Assembly: GCA_028023455.1 (NCBI GenBank) | Contig: JAQFVV010000012.1 | Coordinates: 13,094,364 to 13,158,363, forward strand | Length of the DNA stretch: 64,000 bases | Source of the DNA: Epiperipatus broadwayi | Lineage: Eukaryota > Onychophora > Udeonychophora > Euonychophora > Peripatidae | Reading direction: 5' to 3' | In this document: in pieces, positions 60,153 through 64,000 of the stretch | Layout: each line of letters starts with the position of its first letter | Numbering within the stretch: position 1 is the stretch's first letter | Program-made: the position numbers and the translations under genes | Notes under the pieces: generated by a model | What the model saw: only the letters and a program-made list of their open reading frames with translations | The model's database searches: none | What the model was told of the DNA's origin: nothing

Positions 60153-61470
60153 ATCTATTAGTGTATTATTCTGATTTTTAAATAAGACCACAGTATTATT
60201 AAATATGCCAATAAAAATAGAATTATGTTTGTTAAACTTAGACCATTGTAATTGAAGTATAAAGATTTGGAATCTCTAATTATTAAAAGAGATAAGAATT
60301 TGATATCAAATAGCCTCTGCTTGCTCTTGTATGTATTTATTTATTTTGTTTATCAAAATAAATAGTTTTATAAGAGTTAAAGAGAAAATACTCAGTAACT
60401 TTAGCCAGATACAATGTTATCATTTTGTTAAGTCAAAACAAAGTTTGAGAGTCAAAATATTTTTTTTTAAAGATACCAGCGCTATCTTGGCAAGGTTAAT
60501 TCTAGTAATTTTGTTTGTAAATATTTTTTTTAATATATATATTGTTATTAATAAACCAAATTATTATTATTTAAAAAAAAATTTCATTTCTATTTGTTTT
60601 ACTTTTATATGAGATGTTGTCTTGAGTTCCAAAAGTTCATAAAAATATCATGAAGTATATAAAATATATTTTGATACTGGTTTAAATTATATGAAGCCAT
60701 GCTAATCTAAGTGATTTTCAGATTGAATCACAGTAAAGATAATCAGAGAATTACAGATACATAATTGAATGCTCATTTTAAAGTTGATTTTTAAGTTATC
60801 ATTATATCTTCTCAGACTGAAGATTATGCAATATGAAATAAAGAATATTAGTGCTTCAGAAGAATATTTACTATTTATTTTTAAAGCTGCACATTGTCTA
60901 TCATCATCTTGTATATTTTTAAAATTTTATAATCCATCTGCATTTAAGGTCTTTAGTAGGTTGTCTGTGAGTATGGGGTAAGGCATAAAAAGTACACTTG
61001 TCCTTTTCCTTGCTCGAGTGATGTCTTGGGTAATAGGCCATTATTAATTTAAATTTAGATTAATTAATCAAATCTTTGGATTAATATATTTTGTTTATCA
61101 CTCCATGATTGAACATAAAGTAGTTATTTTATGGTCGACCAAGATATCACCCACTTGTTATTAATTCAAGCAGTTATTTAACAGGCAACTTAAAATTTTA
61201 TTTTGCACAAGAGTTTAGTTTTAAAACCCGAGTGTTTACTGGTGTTGTCTTGTTAGTTATAATCTAGTGAGATAGTTTTTCCAAACAAAGTATAATTTGG
61301 GTTATTCAGAGTGTATGATCTGATACTAGGACGATTCTGATAACTATTAAATAATGATTTAAATTATCTTTTATAGCACCCCCCCTGTCATTTCTTCCTT
61401 TCTATTTATAGGTTACCTTCCTTTCTGTTCCTTTCATCTTTTCTTCATCTTCATCTTCTCTTCAGGTTAC

Positions 61471-61784
61471 AATATATATATATATTATTCACTATAATAT
61501 ATCTCTATATAATTAAATATAAATACCTAAAATAAATTCTCTAGTGTAATATTGTGGCCAACTCTTGCAATGCCAATATTACAAGTTCTTTAAGTTTAGA
61601 ATATATTAATTAATGGAGAAATAATATTTAATTTGTCCATGTTTTTTTTAATAATAATAATAATGGGTATTTGATTTATTGAAGTATTTTCTTCATCAAA
61701 TAATATGTGAATGTTATTATAATGTGTAAATGTTTGTAAAGGAAATAGAAAAATATAAATTCAAATAAACAATTTATGGTGCTG
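61471..61784. other. AT-rich non-genic stretch
   Basis: Contains a (TA)n tract and ataattaaatataaatac, also present near 54640. No gene seen. Confidence 0.5.
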
Positions 61785-63480
61785 ATTTAGTGTGCTCACT
61801 GCTATTTTGAATTTTAAAGCCCATCCAAAAACACTGCTGACATATCCAAGCAATAAATGACAATGAATAATCCATGCAGTCACTTGGATGTGCCAACAGT
61901 GTATTTGGGCAGTCCTTAAAATTCAAAATGGCAGTGAGTGCAGTCTAAATACTAAAAGCTTATAATTTCTATTAAAAATTTTATTATAATAATGGTGGCA
62001 TAAAGTGCCAAAGTATGCAGAGACAGGAAATGATGTTTTTGAAAATACAGACGTCTGATCAAATCAAGCTTACAATTTCAAAATACTAAAAGCTTGTAAC
62101 TTCTAAAATATGAATTTTATTACAATATATGCCTATAGCCACATGTTGAAATAAAGCATATTAATTTTATAATTAATCACACTTTTTCTTACCAGAAAGA
62201 AAGAGTGATGTCGCATGGTCCCTTTATCACATTTGATCTACTGAAGTGGATAACAGATCTATACTTAATCACATAAAGTCCTTATGGACTCTTGAAATTG
62301 ATACAAATCTATATATCTATTTACATCATTTTCTATCAATTAACATTAAAGTGATTTTAACCATCATCAAATGAATACAGAAATATGTTTTAAAAAAATA
62401 TTTAGATTTTATTATAGTGGGAAACCAGTCACCCTTGCGGTTCTTCATCCACTTTTCGACCATGTGGTCACAGCACTTTGTGTATGACTTTTTAGTATCT
62501 TTATCATTGAGAGGATCATTCAGCCTTAAAAAGTTAATTGCTTGGTTCTTGCTAGTGATGATATTAAAGTAAAACAATTTTAAAGATATAATAACATTGC
62601 AGGATTTTATAAGATTAAATTATTCTTATAAAGTGTCTCTCACAAAAAGTTACTAAGAAAAAATTTGGCTACTAAAGAGAAGTTACTTTTCTTTCTAAAA
62701 TTTTAGATCAAAATTTATTGTTTATAGGCATTTTCAAATCATGTGAACAATGCTAAATTTTTATCATCACAATCTCTTTCTTCATAATGACATGTGAGAA
62801 ATGAAGAACACAACAATACTCACTTTGGTAAGAAAAAACCTGGTTTATTAATTTTTTATTAATTGTAAAATTAATATTCTTTACTTTCAATAATAATTAT
62901 TTCAACTACTGTTAAAATAAAATGATATCAATTGTAGAATTAATATGCTTCAGCAGTTGTTTCTACATTTATTCAACATTTACAAGATTGCAATATGTGG
63001 TTATAAGACTATATTGTAATAAAATTTGTATTTTAGAAGTTATAATCTTTTAGTATTTCAAAATTATAAGTTATAAACTTTTAATATTTCGAAATTATAA
63101 GCTTGGTTTGATCAATTTTACATTTATTGAACATGTGGTTTTTTAATTAATGTACGTGTCCATTATTTTTTTTCATTTACTTTTTTTGTTTAAGTATTTT
63201 AAATTTGTATTTTAAAAATTATAAGCTTTTAGTATTAAAAAATTTATTCATTCACCCCATTTTTTATATTTTAGTCACATGATTTGATCAAACATTGTTA
63301 TATAAAATTAGTGCTTTAATTTTTTAATTATTAGTATAAATTGCAATTTTGTAATGAATAGTCATATCGTGACCACATGTAGATTATTCGATGTTATTTA
63401 TTGTTTGGATGTGTCAGCGATGATTTTCAGTGGTCCATAGAATTCAAAATGGCCATGAACACATTCTAAATAAATACTCA
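61785..63480. mobile_element. Foldback element with long composite arms (~1.7 kb)
   Basis: Several blocks recur in inverted orientation around a centre near 62560. The outer block ctattttgaattttaaag (61812) matches tagaattcaaaatggcc (63438). gatcaaatcaagcttac (62057) matches ataagcttggtttgatc (63098). gaattttattacaata (62113) matches tattgtaataaaattt (63014). tttttcttaccagaaag (62183) matches the complement near 62829. The left outer arm also forms a second nested inverted repeat (61795-61945). The loop contains a minus-strand frame (62326-62577). Boundaries are approximate. Confidence 0.6.
62326..62577 (-). CDS. Unidentified open frame inside the foldback element
   Basis: 83 codons. The central part, about 62400-62540, is clearly less AT-rich than its surroundings and reads LRLNDPLNDKDTKKSYTK, then CCDHMVEKWMKNRKGDWFP. 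It has a protein-like mix of charged, aromatic and Cys residues, whereas the flanking codons turn into Phe/Lys/Ile-rich AT translation. An AG preceded by tttactttaatatcatcact lies at its upstream edge, so the compact part might be a captured exon. I do not recognise the domain. It may be a transposase fragment, a captured host exon or chance. Confidence 0.25.
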   Translation of the reverse strand: MFYFNIITSKNQAINFLRLNDPLNDKDTKKSYTKCCDHMVEKWMKNRKGDWFPTIIKSKYFFKTYFCIHLMMVKITLMLIDRK

Positions 63481-64000
63481 ATTTATTTTGTTCTCTCTCT
63501 TCAGTAATTATAATTACCACTTTAATTTTAGTCTTTGAAAAAGGACTTAGTGCAAAAAAAATTATCTTCAGTAAATTACTTAACAATTTTTAATTTTAAC
63601 TTATAAAAGAGATGAATAAAGTTTTAAAAAAAATAAATAAATAAGATTTTAACATTTTTGTTAAATTTGTGTTTTAAATAATTTTTTCTTCTTCTTTTCT
63701 CTTTATCTCTTCAATACAATAAGCAGTGTGTATGAAATCAGTGTAATTAACTAAATAACTTGCTTTTTTTGACATAACAGAAAAATAAGTATAGGAGATT
63801 TTTTGTTTTGCAATAAAAAAGAAAATAACTGAACATTTTGTAAAATAGACCTAATTGGTCAGTGTTTTATTTGACTATGTGGGAGACAGGATTGTCATTG
63901 GCTGGACAGGATTGTTCTAAAAATACTGGTGTGGGTAAAGCATTATTAGATATCAATGTCTTATAAGAAGAGGTCATGCTTAAATAAGCTGTTGAAGACA
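63481..64000. other. AT-rich stretch ending in a promoter-like patch
   Basis: Mostly A/T runs. The last 130 bases are less AT-rich, with ATTGG at 63897-63901, a GGTGTGGG word near 63930 and TATAAGAAG at 63962-63970. The window ends before any transcript could be judged. Confidence 0.35.

Larger units (their letters stand above)
56388..61470. repeat. 8-kb duplicated unit, right part of second copy
   Basis: Collinear with 20392-25980 from the first bases (ataatatatattgtac) to the pyrimidine tract and AG/gttacaatatat end. It is somewhat shorter, mostly because the pyrimidine tract is contracted. Together with 32850-34092 it would complete the second copy. No open reading frame is shared with the first copy. 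Confidence 0.85.

Overview
The window is a very AT-rich (by eye about three quarters A+T), repeat-dense stretch of animal-type nuclear DNA. It contains no bacterial-style operons, rRNA, CRISPR or clear host protein gene. The longest open frames are about 160 codons, and every frame I can recognise belongs to a decayed transposable element. tRNA-derived SINE-like sequences, Ty3/gypsy LTR elements, a LINE tail, pogo-like and foldback DNA elements and common (TA)n tracts fit an invertebrate metazoan. I cannot name the species from sequence alone.

Layout. 1-3690: a minus-strand Ty3/gypsy element with both LTRs (the left one cut by the window edge), PPT, PBS, gag and integrase, but with reverse transcriptase and RNase H deleted. 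3700-8800: AT-rich DNA with one CCAAT/TATA promoter-like site. 8810-9055: a LINE C-terminal zinc-knuckle fragment. 10048-11072: a palindromic tRNA-derived SINE-like element with a perfect 13-bp target duplication. 16566-16917: an inverted-repeat MITE. 18056-25980: the complete copy of an approximately 8-kb duplicated unit, carrying a 1.15-kb pogo/Tigger-like insertion. 27236-28254: a 1.0-kb element with about 60-bp terminal inverted repeats. 32850-34092 and 56388-61470: the left and right parts of the second copy of the 8-kb unit, separated by 22.3 kb of other DNA. That intervening DNA holds a decayed plus-strand Ty3/gypsy element (34600-41282) interrupted in pol, a 146-bp palindromic insertion, a hairpin minisatellite (43787-43976), nested palindromic SINEs (47290-48690 and 50420-53913), an array of 442-bp repeats with an internal inversion (51542-53836) and an LTR-like remnant (55110-55460). 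61785-63480: a foldback element enclosing an open reading frame.

Most interesting signals. (1) A palindromic, tRNA-promoter-bearing element with 10-13 bp target duplications and one-sided truncation, suggesting that a head-to-head SINE dimer moves by target-primed reverse transcription. (2) A duplicated 8-kb noncoding unit that keeps an ATTGG / G-rich / TATAAATAG promoter layout at identical spacing in both copies, one copy being split at a junction resolvable to about 10 bp. (3) A short tandem array whose units each fold into a hairpin with a different stem sequence, as if the pairing rather than the sequence were kept. Several insertions can be seen against a paralogous empty site inside the window, which makes their boundaries unusually secure.
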